Source of the DNA: CAYJBH01 sp964370605
GTDB lineage: Bacteria > Bacillota > Clostridia > Oscillospirales > Ruminococcaceae
NCBI GenBank assembly: GCA_964370605.1
Contig: CAYJJX010000020.1
Coordinates: 1-49,933 of the forward strand
Reading direction: 5' to 3'
Length of the DNA: 49,933 bases
A model generated the notes under the pieces. It saw only the letters and a program-made list of their open reading frames with translations, did no database searches and was not told the origin of the DNA. The translations under genes and the position numbers were made by a program. The first letter of the stretch is position 1. Each line of letters begins with the position of its first letter. Shown here in pieces: positions 1 through 8,029 of the stretch.

Positions 1-32
1 TGACGAGGGTTCGAATCCCTCTCTCTCCGCCA
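1..32 (+). tRNA. tRNA-Ser, 3' part only (cut by window edge)
   Basis: The window opens inside a tRNA. A 5-bp T stem (5-9 with 17-21) closes a TTCGAAT loop (10-16). It is followed by the 3' acceptor strand TCTCTCC (22-28), discriminator G29 and an encoded CCA (30-32). An acceptor ending TCTCC-G-CCA implies a 5' GGAGAGA start, which is typical of serine tRNAs. The anticodon lies outside the window, so the amino acid is inferred only. Confidence 0.75.
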
Positions 33-84
33 AAGAAAAACGCTACATCCCGAACGAATGTGAGGGTTGTGGTGTTTTTCTTTT
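32..84 (+). terminator. long hairpin terminator after tRNA-Ser
   Basis: Positions 32-51 pair with 64-83 almost perfectly (about 19 of 20 positions if G-U pairs are allowed, with one T-T mismatch). The 3' arm is a T-rich run (75-84). It begins at the last base of the tRNA, so it is most simply its Rho-independent terminator. Most of this sequence recurs at 362-402. Confidence 0.7.
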
Positions 85-110
85 GGTGGAGCAGGACAGT
101 CGAAGCCTCA

Positions 111-139
111 GGTTCTGAATCCCTCTCTCTCCGCCAAAG
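111..139 (+). repeat. second copy of the tRNA-Ser 3' tail
   Basis: The 23 bases 117-139 repeat positions 13-35 exactly: the end of the T loop, the 3' T-stem strand, the acceptor strand, CCA and AAAG. The GGTTC at 111-115 also matches the T arm, with one extra T inserted. No matching 5' tRNA half precedes it, so this is a tail fragment and not a working tRNA. Such a tail copy could be an old integration scar or part of a tRNA-linked repeat. Confidence 0.75.
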
Positions 140-140
140 T

Positions 141-180
141 CAAAACACACAGTCCGGTGGACTGTGTGTTTTGCTATTTT
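141..180 (+). terminator. perfect 15-bp hairpin terminator
   Basis: Positions 141-155 and 159-173 are perfect inverted repeats around a 3-base GGT loop, followed by CTATTTT. It sits directly after the duplicated tRNA tail, just as the first terminator sits after the real tRNA. Confidence 0.75.
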
Positions 181-340
181 AGCGAGAGGAGAGGGATTGC
201 GAACCGGCGTGAAGTGGTGTGCGAGCGATAGCGAGCAAGGCACGACGGGGAAGGGCGAAGCCCGACCGAAAAATTTTTGCATATCGGCAAAAATTTTAGC
301 CTTGCGAAACGCTGTTTGCATTTCACACACTCGAAGGGGT
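181..340. repeat. structured intergenic element beginning with an inverted tRNA-tail-like sequence
   Basis: No credible gene is seen here. The left edge (about 181-205) resembles the reverse complement of the tRNA-Ser tail (GAGAGGGATT-type core followed by CGAACC). Inside are a small hairpin, GGGCGAAGCCC (254-264), and an 11-bp perfect stem (270-280 with 287-297). From memory, similar elements occur next to tRNA genes in many Clostridia and give rise to false small proteins; this was not checked against a database. Confidence 0.5.
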
Positions 341-361
341 TCTAAACGGTGACATCATACC

Positions 362-402
362 AAGAAAAACGCTACATCACGAACGAATGTGGGGGTTGTG
401 GT
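362..402 (+). repeat. second copy of the tRNA-terminator sequence
   Basis: This 41-base stretch matches 33-73 at 39 of 41 positions. The two copies flank the whole tRNA-tail and structured-repeat interval. The right-hand stem is shortened compared with the first copy, so it would fold less well as a terminator. Confidence 0.8.
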
Positions 403-414
403 TTTCATACAATA

Positions 415-452
415 AAGCAACTACGTTAATTTCAATACGTAGTTGCTTTTTC
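415..452. terminator. 12-bp hairpin terminator downstream of the sialidase-like operon
   Basis: AAGCAACTACGT (415-426) is a perfect inverted repeat of 437-448, followed on the plus strand by a T run to 451. The minus-strand operon ending at 540 reads into it and also meets a T-rich exit, so it may work in both directions. Confidence 0.7.
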
Positions 453-539
453 ACATTTGCTAGGCATCCATACGATCCGCCAAAAGATTTAACCAAACCC
501 AACAACCGATATAACGATTGTAGGCGGCAAACCATTCGA

Positions 540-1007
540 TTATCCTCTGATTCGTACTTTTGCCACCAGCTTGTATACTTTATCCCTTTCCTCGTTATAA
601 TTCACTCCCGGCATATGGGCATCGTTCGGAAAAAAGATAATAAAATAATTTTCAACGAACTTTGTAAACTGACCTTCACCCGTAAAGAATTCGATATCTT
701 GCTTGTTATCGTACGGTTTTATACTGGTCAAATCTGATCTTTGGGCGTAACCTATTGTCTCCTTGCCCCTTACCATAAATTGTATATCTATATACTTCTC
801 GTGAGTTTCCCACAATTTATTCTCGACACAGTCGGTTTCATATGAATTTTTCATAATAAATATGTCGGAAATGTCATTTTCAACAACCTTGGTAATGTTT
901 TCTAAATTATATCGGGTTGAATGTTCGACAAGTGCTTCAAAAGCTGTTTTTATGTCTTCGCTTAGATTAAAATAATAATTAGCATTTTCAATCCTGTCAA
1001 TTATCAT
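540..1007 (-). CDS. yhcH: YhcH/YjgK/YiaL (DUF386) family protein, probable sugar anomerase
   Basis: 155 residues, the normal size for this cupin-fold family. Members include E. coli YhcH/NanQ, which opens or interconverts cyclic sialic acid, and the EbgC-like subunit. Visible family features are the WETHEKYIDIQFMVRGKE block (about 67-84), with the HxxxxD metal-binding pattern, and the late FFPNDAHMPG stretch (about 125-134), in which the His is the usual last ligand. It is the last gene of the operon, 37 bases after the sialidase-like gene, with AGGGGG eight bases before the ATG. The neighbourhood supports a role on a sugar acid released or imported by this operon. Its exact substrate is not known. 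Confidence 0.85.
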   Translation of the reverse strand: MIIDRIENANYYFNLSEDIKTAFEALVEHSTRYNLENITKVVENDISDIFIMKNSYETDCVENKLWETHEKYIDIQFMVRGKETIGYAQRSDLTSIKPYDNKQDIEFFTGEGQFTKFVENYFIIFFPNDAHMPGVNYNEERDKVYKLVAKVRIRG

Positions 1008-1044
1008 GCCTCAAACCCCCTATTATATAACTTAAAAGTGCTAG

Positions 1045-2475
1045 TTACAAATACTGGCGAAAATCCTCCAGTTTATGGAAAGTTATATAGTTTGAATTAT
1101 GAAAATTGTCTGCACCGTTAAACGCTGTTCGTGACAGATAGAGAATATCGTCACCGTCAATTATAAAGTCGGGGTACTGAAATCCTACTTCATGTGGCGA
1201 ATAATCAGATGCATCGATTAAATCCTTGACAATAGTCCAATTGAACATATCCTTTGAAACAGAAAGTGAAAGAATGTTTCTTTGTCCGGGACAAGCGTTA
1301 TCAACCACCTTGTTTACAAGCGCAACATAATTGCCCGTTTTCTCATCACGCCGTATAACAAATTTGCAGCTACCGCCGTTAAAATCAATAAACCGAACAA
1401 ACTCCAGTGGCTTTTCAAGATCGTTTTTGTCAAGTTTCAGGATAAAGGCTTTACCGTTGGTTATAACACTGTCGTCTATATGTTTTTTACGTACCGATGT
1501 AATTTGGTTGCGCAAAATGTTGTATATTTCACCGTCGGGCCCCAACACCGCATTGCCCTCATGTCCACCCCACATGCTGTGCGGAACCGCGCCTTCCCAA
1601 TTCTTATCATACGGAGTAAACTCACTCAAAACCCAGTTTGCGGGATCCAAAATGTCTTTTGTTACATCGCAAGAAGCAATTGCCGAAGCGTGACCGTATC
1701 CCTCTTTATTAAACCATGATCCGTAATCAACACCGGTATACAAACGTCCCTCATGTATCACCACCGGAGTTGGGGCTTGGTGCATCCCCTGCTCTTCTCT
1801 AACCCCTGCGCCCGGAAACAGTGTAACCGGTTTAGACCATGTTTCACCGTCGTCCTTCGAAACGCCTACCTGAAACTCCCCATATTCGGCAGTCATGGAA
1901 AGCATATACACATCGCCCTCATGATTAAACAACTTGCCCCAAAATGATGGTAGAATATCGCAACACCATTGCCACGTCTTACCGTCGTCATCCGACTTTA
2001 CAAGCAAGGTTAAATTTTGAGCAGTACCACGTCCATAAACATCCATAGACGCCAGTAATCTTCCTGTCTTTGTTCTCAATATACAGGGGCTGCACAAAAA
2101 TCTTCCGGAAAAAGAATATGCATCATCTAGCGGGTGCAGATAGTTGACAACTGTTCCTATAATATAACCTGTTTTGAAAAATCTATAATCACTTTTTCCA
2201 CTTCCGTCGACACGCTCGACAATAACCTCATATTCTCTGCCCGCCTTCAATCCATCAATTTTGGCGAAGCAATCTGGCGTCGTAATAGACTCTACATCGG
2301 TGCCACCTCTGTGATGGCAAGTTATTTTGTGCTCACCGGTGTATCCATTATCGATCCATTGCACTTCACAATATTTTTCATAAGGCGCTATATGGACAAT
2401 ATATGGATTCAGCTTTTTTTTGTTATGTATCAACCTTGTATACGGCTTATACTGCCAGTTGGTTTGACCTTTCAT
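1045..2475 (-). CDS. Asp-box (BNR) sialidase-like protein 1
   Basis: 476 residues with no signal peptide or anchor, so cytoplasmic. Residues 1-105 look like a small beta-sandwich (fibronectin III-like) domain. A six-bladed propeller follows, with two Asp boxes, SDDDGKTW (161-168) and SKDDGETW (206-213). An Arg in a GR-x4-P context near residue 125 fits the place of the first sialidase arginine. The ending FHNSNYITFHKLEDF is shared with the neighbouring paralogue. The ATG at 2475 was chosen because AGGAGG lies nine bases upstream; an in-frame GTG at 2484 is only three codons earlier and touches the Shine-Dalgarno. Sialidase activity is not shown: the FRIP motif is altered, so another exo-glycosidase or lyase role is possible. 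Confidence 0.8.
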   Translation of the reverse strand: MKGQTNWQYKPYTRLIHNKKKLNPYIVHIAPYEKYCEVQWIDNGYTGEHKITCHHRGGTDVESITTPDCFAKIDGLKAGREYEVIVERVDGSGKSDYRFFKTGYIIGTVVNYLHPLDDAYSFSGRFLCSPCILRTKTGRLLASMDVYGRGTAQNLTLLVKSDDDGKTWQWCCDILPSFWGKLFNHEGDVYMLSMTAEYGEFQVGVSKDDGETWSKPVTLFPGAGVREEQGMHQAPTPVVIHEGRLYTGVDYGSWFNKEGYGHASAIASCDVTKDILDPANWVLSEFTPYDKNWEGAVPHSMWGGHEGNAVLGPDGEIYNILRNQITSVRKKHIDDSVITNGKAFILKLDKNDLEKPLEFVRFIDFNGGSCKFVIRRDEKTGNYVALVNKVVDNACPGQRNILSLSVSKDMFNWTIVKDLIDASDYSPHEVGFQYPDFIIDGDDILYLSRTAFNGADNFHNSNYITFHKLEDFRQYL

Positions 2476-2557
2476 TCTAATCACCCTCCTGTGTTTGTTC
2501 TTGGTTTGCTAATAATTAATAATCATCCGCCTGCTGGCGATATATTGTATAAAGTAA

Positions 2558-3979
2558 TTATAGCGATATATCGTAATCTTTTATCCTGTGGAATGTCAAG
2601 TAATTTGCATTATGGAAGTTGTACGCATCATTCAGGGCAGTACGCGAGGCCGCTAAAATATCCTCGCCATCAAAAATGAAAGCGACATATTGGAACCCTA
2701 CCTTTGCAGAAGTTTCGGTGAAACAGTTGTCCTCATAATTTAGAATTCCGCGAAGTAGTCTCCAGGAGTTAAGATCGTCTGACACCATGAGAGAAAGGTT
2801 GTTGCGCTGTTTGCAATTTTCCTTTTGGGTTACATCGTTGACCAGCGAATAATATTTATCGGTTCTATCATCATACACAATATCAAACTTTGTCAGATTC
2901 CCTCTAAAGTCAATGAACTTATGGAAGGTCGGCAGTTTTTCCGGATCGTCCTTATCCATTTTGATCATGACTGCCTTTGCATAATTGGGCGTGCAGTGTT
3001 CATTTTGATAGCGAAGAAAATTATACACTTCGCCGTCTCTGCCGACAACCATATTGCCCTCTAAAGTACCGCGAGCATTTTCAACCGGTGTAGGTGCACC
3101 CACCCATGTTTCGTCCTGTCGTATAAATCCCGTGCACTTCCAATTTTCACCATTCATTATATCGACATCAACCGCACAGGATACAGCACCGGAACCATGC
3201 TTTTCAGGCAAGCTCCATGAACCATAATCGATTCCGGTCCAAAATCTGCCGTTGCTTATTATGACCGGCATCGGAGCTTTATGTGCTCCGCCCTCTTCCT
3301 TGCCTTTGCCGCCGAGAATTTTTACCGGTTCGCTCCACGTTTTAGCGGCATCACTTGATTCAAACAAATTCAAATCACCATACTCGCAGGAAGTGCCAAG
3401 CGCATAGAGTTTTCCTTTGTGCTCAAATAGTTTTGTCCAGAACGAGGGATATATTGAAGAGACAAACTTCCAAGTATCTCCATCATTTTCTGATTTGAAT
3501 ACATGTGTGAGGTTTTGACCGTGATCACCCCAATAAATATCATGTGACGCATATAAATTCCCATCAGCGGCCCTTATAATTGAAGGGCTGGCCGGCGATC
3601 GACCCGATGTATTAAAAGTATAGTCCTCCGGATGAATATAGTTGATAACCCTGCCCGGAACGAAACCGCATCTAACTATGCGATAATTTGAACTCGCAAC
3701 TTCTTTTGTGCCGCAAAAAGCTTTCAATATGACAATATAATCGGTGTGATTGTATATGGGGGTGATAGTAAAGCTACCATAACTCTCGCCCTGTTGGGTC
3801 AAATCAAATAGTGGTGTAACAATATTATCTTTACTATAAACAAAACATTTTATGTGCGACAGCGCATCGCCTTCAAAAACATAATCTACGACAATTTTTT
3901 GATCGGTAGGTTCCAGTCGTACAATATCCAGCCCGCCGTATGAAGCCGCTTTCTTAGTAGGGTTTGCAAAGATTGCCAT
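2558..3979 (-). CDS. Asp-box (BNR) sialidase-like protein 2
   Basis: 473 residues, paralogous to the next gene in the operon. It has a beta-rich N-terminal domain (to about 105), then a propeller with a good Asp box SENDGDTW (163-170), a degenerate one SSDAAKTW (208-215) and the shared FHNANYLTFHRIKDY ending. No secretion signal is visible. The ATG at 3979 has GGAGG nine bases upstream. An alternative ATG at 4030 directly follows the permease stop codon but has a weaker ribosome site. It lies between the transporter and its paralogue, suggesting stepwise intracellular trimming of an imported oligosaccharide. The true substrate cannot be read from the sequence. Confidence 0.8.
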   Translation of the reverse strand: MAIFANPTKKAASYGGLDIVRLEPTDQKIVVDYVFEGDALSHIKCFVYSKDNIVTPLFDLTQQGESYGSFTITPIYNHTDYIVILKAFCGTKEVASSNYRIVRCGFVPGRVINYIHPEDYTFNTSGRSPASPSIIRAADGNLYASHDIYWGDHGQNLTHVFKSENDGDTWKFVSSIYPSFWTKLFEHKGKLYALGTSCEYGDLNLFESSDAAKTWSEPVKILGGKGKEEGGAHKAPMPVIISNGRFWTGIDYGSWSLPEKHGSGAVSCAVDVDIMNGENWKCTGFIRQDETWVGAPTPVENARGTLEGNMVVGRDGEVYNFLRYQNEHCTPNYAKAVMIKMDKDDPEKLPTFHKFIDFRGNLTKFDIVYDDRTDKYYSLVNDVTQKENCKQRNNLSLMVSDDLNSWRLLRGILNYEDNCFTETSAKVGFQYVAFIFDGEDILAASRTALNDAYNFHNANYLTFHRIKDYDISL

Positions 3980-4030
3980 TTTGAACATCCTCCAAATATG
4001 TTTAATTGCTAACCAATCAATAATTTCCAT

Positions 4031-4936
4031 TTATCCCTTCAGCGAACCGATCATGACGCCTTTCATGAAATATTTTTGCACAAAAGGATAAATGACAAGC
4101 ACAGGAATCGAAGCTACAATAATTACACCATATTTCATGCTCTCGGCAATCATAATCGACTCGCTGGCATTATCTTGCGCAAAGTCTTCTGTGCTCGACT
4201 GCTGTGCGGCTAAAAGAATTTTGCTTAAAAACACTTGCAAGGGTTGCAACTCTTCTTTTGTAACATAAATAATACCGTTAAAGTATTGATTCCAATGGCT
4301 AACTGCATAATAAATAACCAATACGGATATTATAGCCTTTGACAAAGGAAGTACCATCTTGAAAAAATACTTGAAATCATTGCACCCATCGATAGTTGCG
4401 GCTTCATACAATCCGTGAGGAATGTTCGATTGTATTGAAGTTCGTGCAATGATCAAGTTTTGTACATTTATAGCGCCAAGAAGCAAAAGGACGTAGCGTG
4501 TGTTTAGCAGACCGTAATCTTTCACCGTAAGATATGTAGGAATAAGGCCGCCTGAGAAAAACATGGTGAAGGTGAAAAGCACCATAATGAGGTTTCTGCC
4601 CGGCATATCTTTTCTTGTAAGAACATAGCCTGCCGAGATTGTAAGTGCGACATTCAGAGTGGTGCCCACAACGGTGTAAAACAGTGAGTTTGAGTAGCCG
4701 GTCCAAATGTCTTCATCTTGTAGAATTTCAGCGTAACCGTCCAGATTAGCTCCAATCGGAAACAAGGTTACGCGACCCATGGCTACCGCGGTCGGATCAC
4801 TTATCGATGCAATAACCACAAAGTACAATGGATATGCAACTAACAGAAGTATGAGCGCCAAAATAGAATAGTTAAAAATGCTGAAAATTATATCTTGCTT
4901 TGATTGTTGCCTAAACAACTTGGTTTTTCTAGCCAT
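4031..4936 (-). CDS. ABC sugar importer permease, LplC/YtcP (MalG-like) type
   Basis: 301 residues with about six membrane helices. The EAA loop that docks the ATPase is clear: EAATIDGCNDFKYFFKMVLP (about 178-197). The ending PFVQKYFMKGVMIGSLKG is the usual C-terminus of the LplC/YtcP branch of the CUT1 family. AAAGGAGG precedes the ATG by eight bases. It follows the LplB-type permease by 24 bases. There is no ATPase gene in the cluster, so a shared MsmX-like ATPase elsewhere is presumed. Confidence 0.92.
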   Translation of the reverse strand: MARKTKLFRQQSKQDIIFSIFNYSILALILLLVAYPLYFVVIASISDPTAVAMGRVTLFPIGANLDGYAEILQDEDIWTGYSNSLFYTVVGTTLNVALTISAGYVLTRKDMPGRNLIMVLFTFTMFFSGGLIPTYLTVKDYGLLNTRYVLLLLGAINVQNLIIARTSIQSNIPHGLYEAATIDGCNDFKYFFKMVLPLSKAIISVLVIYYAVSHWNQYFNGIIYVTKEELQPLQVFLSKILLAAQQSSTEDFAQDNASESIMIAESMKYGVIIVASIPVLVIYPFVQKYFMKGVMIGSLKG

Positions 4937-4960
4937 ACTAGATTCCTCCTTTCCGCTGTT

Positions 4961-5914
4961 TTACCACAGGCTGTTTTCCGATAATTTAGAAGATATTTTG
5001 TTAACCGACAGCAGAAGAATTATATTCACTACTGAATTAAATAACCCAACAGCAGTTGAAAAACTAAACTGCGCACTTTCAATACCTCGTTTGTATACAT
5101 AGGTTGCAATAATTTCAGCGGATTCAATATTGAGAGGATTTTGCATCAGATAGGCCTTGTCAAAACCAACATTCATCAATCTACCACTTGAAAGTATCAG
5201 CATGATAACAATTGTCGGTATAATTATCGGAAAATCGATATGTAAAACGCGCTGAAATCTGGTGGCACCATCAACCTGCGCAGCTTCATGCAAATTAGGA
5301 TCGACACCGGCTAAGGCAGCAAGATATATGATCGAACCCCAGCCCATTCCCTGCCATACGCCTGACCATACATACATGTGAGAAAAGTATTCCGGCTTGC
5401 CCATGAAAAATATGCTTTCTCCGCCCAGCAGCTCAATAAAATGATTTACAACTCCGGTCGTCGGGTGAAATAGAATTTCAACCATACCTACAATAACCAC
5501 CATCGATATAAAATGTGGTGCGTATGTAACTGTTTGAACCACCTTTTTGTACCGTTTATTCTCGATACAGTTCATGCTCAAAGCCAAAATAATCGGAATT
5601 GGAAACCCTGCAATAAGGGAATATATACTAATGGTTAATGTATTTCCTAAAATATCCCAAAAAGCTGGTAAATTCAAGAATCTTTCAAAATGTTCAAAAC
5701 CAACCCATTCACTACCCAATATACCTTGTGCGGGTTTAAAGTCTTTAAACGCAATCAACACACCGTACATTGGCCTATAGCAAAGCATCATTAGGTATAT
5801 CAGCCCCGGAGCAATCAAGGCATACAACTGCCAACATGAACATATCTTCTTTAACTTTCTCTTGAATGCATATGCTTTATCGGTTTGCTTTTTTTCCGTT
5901 ACTTTAGCGACCAT
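4961..5914 (-). CDS. ABC sugar importer permease, LplB (UgpA/MalF-like) type
   Basis: 317 residues with six predicted helices after a basic cytoplasmic N-terminus. The family hallmark YRPMYGVLIAFKDFKP follows the first helix (about 46-61), and the EAA loop reads EAAQVDGATRFQRVLHIDFP. It would form the heterodimeric channel with the LplC-type protein encoded next. The GGTGG site lies just before the ATG. A strong hairpin in the gap before it (6032-6059) separates it from the solute-binding gene. Confidence 0.92.
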   Translation of the reverse strand: MVAKVTEKKQTDKAYAFKRKLKKICSCWQLYALIAPGLIYLMMLCYRPMYGVLIAFKDFKPAQGILGSEWVGFEHFERFLNLPAFWDILGNTLTISIYSLIAGFPIPIILALSMNCIENKRYKKVVQTVTYAPHFISMVVIVGMVEILFHPTTGVVNHFIELLGGESIFFMGKPEYFSHMYVWSGVWQGMGWGSIIYLAALAGVDPNLHEAAQVDGATRFQRVLHIDFPIIIPTIVIMLILSSGRLMNVGFDKAYLMQNPLNIESAEIIATYVYKRGIESAQFSFSTAVGLFNSVVNIILLLSVNKISSKLSENSLW

Positions 5915-6031
5915 TTTTCCACCGCTCTCTTTCGTTGTTATTTCAAGCTTACGATCTTTTCTCTCACCTTGTCAGCACTTTGTATCCGCAAAGTACCGGC
6001 ATTGTAATTGACGTTGATATAAATATAAATA

Positions 6032-6059
6032 GTAGGGCGACCCTGCCCGGTCGCCCTAC
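6032..6059 (-). repeat. palindromic hairpin between solute-binding and permease genes
   Basis: Positions 6032-6042 and 6049-6059 are an 11-bp perfect, GC-rich inverted repeat (GTAGGGCGACC arm) with a six-base loop. A second small GGCGGT/ACCGCC stem follows at about 6085-6099. There is no U run, so it is more likely an mRNA-stabilising or attenuating hairpin than a full terminator. It would favour high expression of the upstream solute-binding gene. The GTAGGGCGACC style resembles dispersed clostridial repeats. Confidence 0.6.
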
Positions 6060-6145
6060 CGATGAAACAAATTTCGGGGTTACTGGCGGTCAAACCGCCC
6101 TACACTTCTCACTCGATTAAATAGAATTTATTCAAAGACTGGTAG

Positions 6146-7774
6146 TTAACCGTTAAATCTGTCCAAAGCGCCCTGATATATAGCTAACAGTTCGTTGATC
6201 TTCAATTGCTCAAGTTCAGCCACATATGAGTCCCACTCTTCTTCGATGCCACCCTCGGTGATCCATCTTGCAAAGGTCTGTGAAATATAGGCATCGATGT
6301 CTGTCTCCAGTGCTGTTCTCTCTTCAATTTCCTCTGCAGTCCAAACTAGGTTCGGATAATATCTTTCTTGCGGCATTGTTGCGCTGCTATATACATTTTC
6401 AATTGTATCTGCCCTGTCTGCTTGGCTGCCGGAATATTGAATTTTATCTCCGATTTCAGGAGTAATCATCAAATGCATCATGTTGCCCGGAACATTCTCG
6501 TATACTTCATTGCCTTCGAAAGGAAGTTGAATGTAGCTATCGCCATCTTTTTCCAGATATTCACCATATAGGCCATACATAGCTTCAACGGTCCAGTCCG
6601 GTTCTGCCATTACTTCCAGAAGTCTAACAGTTGCCTCGGGGTACTCGTTAACTTTATAAATAACTGATCTGTTACGTCCAAAACCATTGATCTGTCTTCT
6701 GTACATACCATCCGGGTTGTTTTCAGAAGTCAAAGGAGGCATTGGAGCCCATATGGTGTGAGTATCATCGGTGTTAAAATATTTGAGGAAAGACCCGACT
6801 ACTACCGTTTCAGAGGTAACCATCTGCTCATAGGTGTTTGCTCCTGTAAAAGCATCGGGAGGGATCAGTCCTTCTGCATATAATTTATTCAAGAATTCAA
6901 GCGGCTCTTTAATTGCGGGATCATTAGCTGAGAATGAAACAGTTTTTCCATCCTCTGCAACCGCTAGGTAGTGATTGGCAGAGAAGTTACCCGGTGTCCA
7001 TACGCCAAAAGCGTTATACAATTCAAACTGTCCACCGTTTGAATAAGCATCCCAGCTCAGGTACCATGGAATAACCTCTGCCGGAATTGTGCCGGTGCCT
7101 GCATTATCTTTGAATGCTTTCAACACGTTGTAAAAATCATCAACGGTTTCTGGCATGTCAAGGCCAAGTTCTGTTAGCCATTGTTGGTTGATCATCCATT
7201 GATCGCGGATACCTACATTTGAAGGTTCTTCACGAATTTGAGGATAGCCGTACATAATACCGTCGCCCATTCTGCAAATTTTTGCGCCTTCAGGATAAGC
7301 TTCCATCGTTGCATTCAATATCGGAGTGTATTGCTTATAATCGTCTATAGCATAGATTGCATCAGCCTCAATCAGTCCGAGCATATCGCTATCTGCTAGA
7401 CCTCTAAAAGTGATGTCACGATAGTCAGCAGAGGCAAACATCAAATTGAAGAAATCTGCCGGCTTATCTACAACCTGCTCGAACTCAATCTTGATATTTG
7501 TTAGCTCTTCCAGCTTCTTGAAATATTCCATTGTGTTAAAATCGCCATAAAACGAACCGGTTGTCACAACAGCGCTAAGCGTAATCTTCTCGTCTACAAT
7601 AGGATAGCCTTCGGGATTAAAATTCTCAATTTCCACTTCCCCTGTACCGTCAGTTTCTGAATCACTTGCTGCGGAAGTATCCGGCTCGGCACTGGAAGGA
7701 CTTGCAGGTGCACATGATGTGGCAAGCATCATAAGCATAACCACACTTAGAATCCATGCTAACACTTTTTTCAT
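6146..7774 (-). CDS. extracellular solute-binding lipoprotein of the first sugar importer
   Basis: 542 residues. It starts with a lipoprotein signal (MKK, hydrophobic core, then LATSC with Cys21 as the lipid-carrying residue), followed by a Ser/Thr/Glu-rich linker and a large periplasmic-binding-type fold of the LplA/cluster-1 class. It would capture the oligosaccharide outside the membrane and deliver it to the LplB/LplC permeases. AGAGGAG stands seven bases before the ATG. It is the first gene of the operon and has its own promoter at 7830-7858, divergent from the AraC gene. The ligand is unknown; the sialidase-like and YhcH genes suggest a sugar-acid-containing glycan. Confidence 0.9.
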   Translation of the reverse strand: MKKVLAWILSVVMLMMLATSCAPASPSSAEPDTSAASDSETDGTGEVEIENFNPEGYPIVDEKITLSAVVTTGSFYGDFNTMEYFKKLEELTNIKIEFEQVVDKPADFFNLMFASADYRDITFRGLADSDMLGLIEADAIYAIDDYKQYTPILNATMEAYPEGAKICRMGDGIMYGYPQIREEPSNVGIRDQWMINQQWLTELGLDMPETVDDFYNVLKAFKDNAGTGTIPAEVIPWYLSWDAYSNGGQFELYNAFGVWTPGNFSANHYLAVAEDGKTVSFSANDPAIKEPLEFLNKLYAEGLIPPDAFTGANTYEQMVTSETVVVGSFLKYFNTDDTHTIWAPMPPLTSENNPDGMYRRQINGFGRNRSVIYKVNEYPEATVRLLEVMAEPDWTVEAMYGLYGEYLEKDGDSYIQLPFEGNEVYENVPGNMMHLMITPEIGDKIQYSGSQADRADTIENVYSSATMPQERYYPNLVWTAEEIEERTALETDIDAYISQTFARWITEGGIEEEWDSYVAELEQLKINELLAIYQGALDRFNG

Positions 7775-7829
7775 CTTGTTTCTCCTCTAAAATTCTATTT
7801 GGACTAAAATGCATCGATTGCACGCTCTT

Positions 7830-7858
7830 ATTTTAGAGTAGCAATTGAGAAATGTAAA
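7830..7858 (-). promoter_or_regulatory. sigma-A promoter of the first sugar operon
   Basis: Read on the minus strand: TTTACA (7858-7853), a 17-base spacer, then TAAAAT (7835-7830). Transcription would start near 7823, giving a leader of about 50 bases before the solute-binding gene. Confidence 0.65.
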
Positions 7859-7968
7859 GCACAAAACTAGACATCAAACACACGTTTTCGGACAATGTGA
7901 CAAAAAATATCAAACAATATGATTTATTTTTTACATATTTACTGTGATAAGAATTATTATAAGCAGTG

Positions 7969-7997
7969 TTGACAATCGCCAATTTTTTTCATATAAT
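7969..7997 (+). promoter_or_regulatory. consensus sigma-A promoter of the AraC gene
   Basis: TTGACA (7969-7974), exactly 17 bases, then TATAAT (7992-7997), a perfect consensus promoter. The start of transcription would be near 8004, which makes a GTG at 8009 too close to be used and supports a start at 8024-8030. Confidence 0.8.
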
Positions 7998-8029
7998 TAT
8001 TTCATATTGTGGCTACAAGAGGTATGATT

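Noticed and set aside
164..352. 62-residue plus-strand open frame in the tRNA-linked element
   Set aside because: It lies wholly inside a structured repeat with a terminator at its start and has no ribosome site. Such frames are common artefacts of this kind of repeat.
1..402. Prophage or genomic island attachment site
   Set aside because: The tRNA-tail copy fits, but no integrase or mobile genes occur in the window and the copies are only 104 bases apart, so an intact element is not present.
387..737. 116-residue plus-strand frame across the terminator and the yhcH end
   Set aside because: It runs through a terminator hairpin and opposite a clear gene, with no recognisable protein features.
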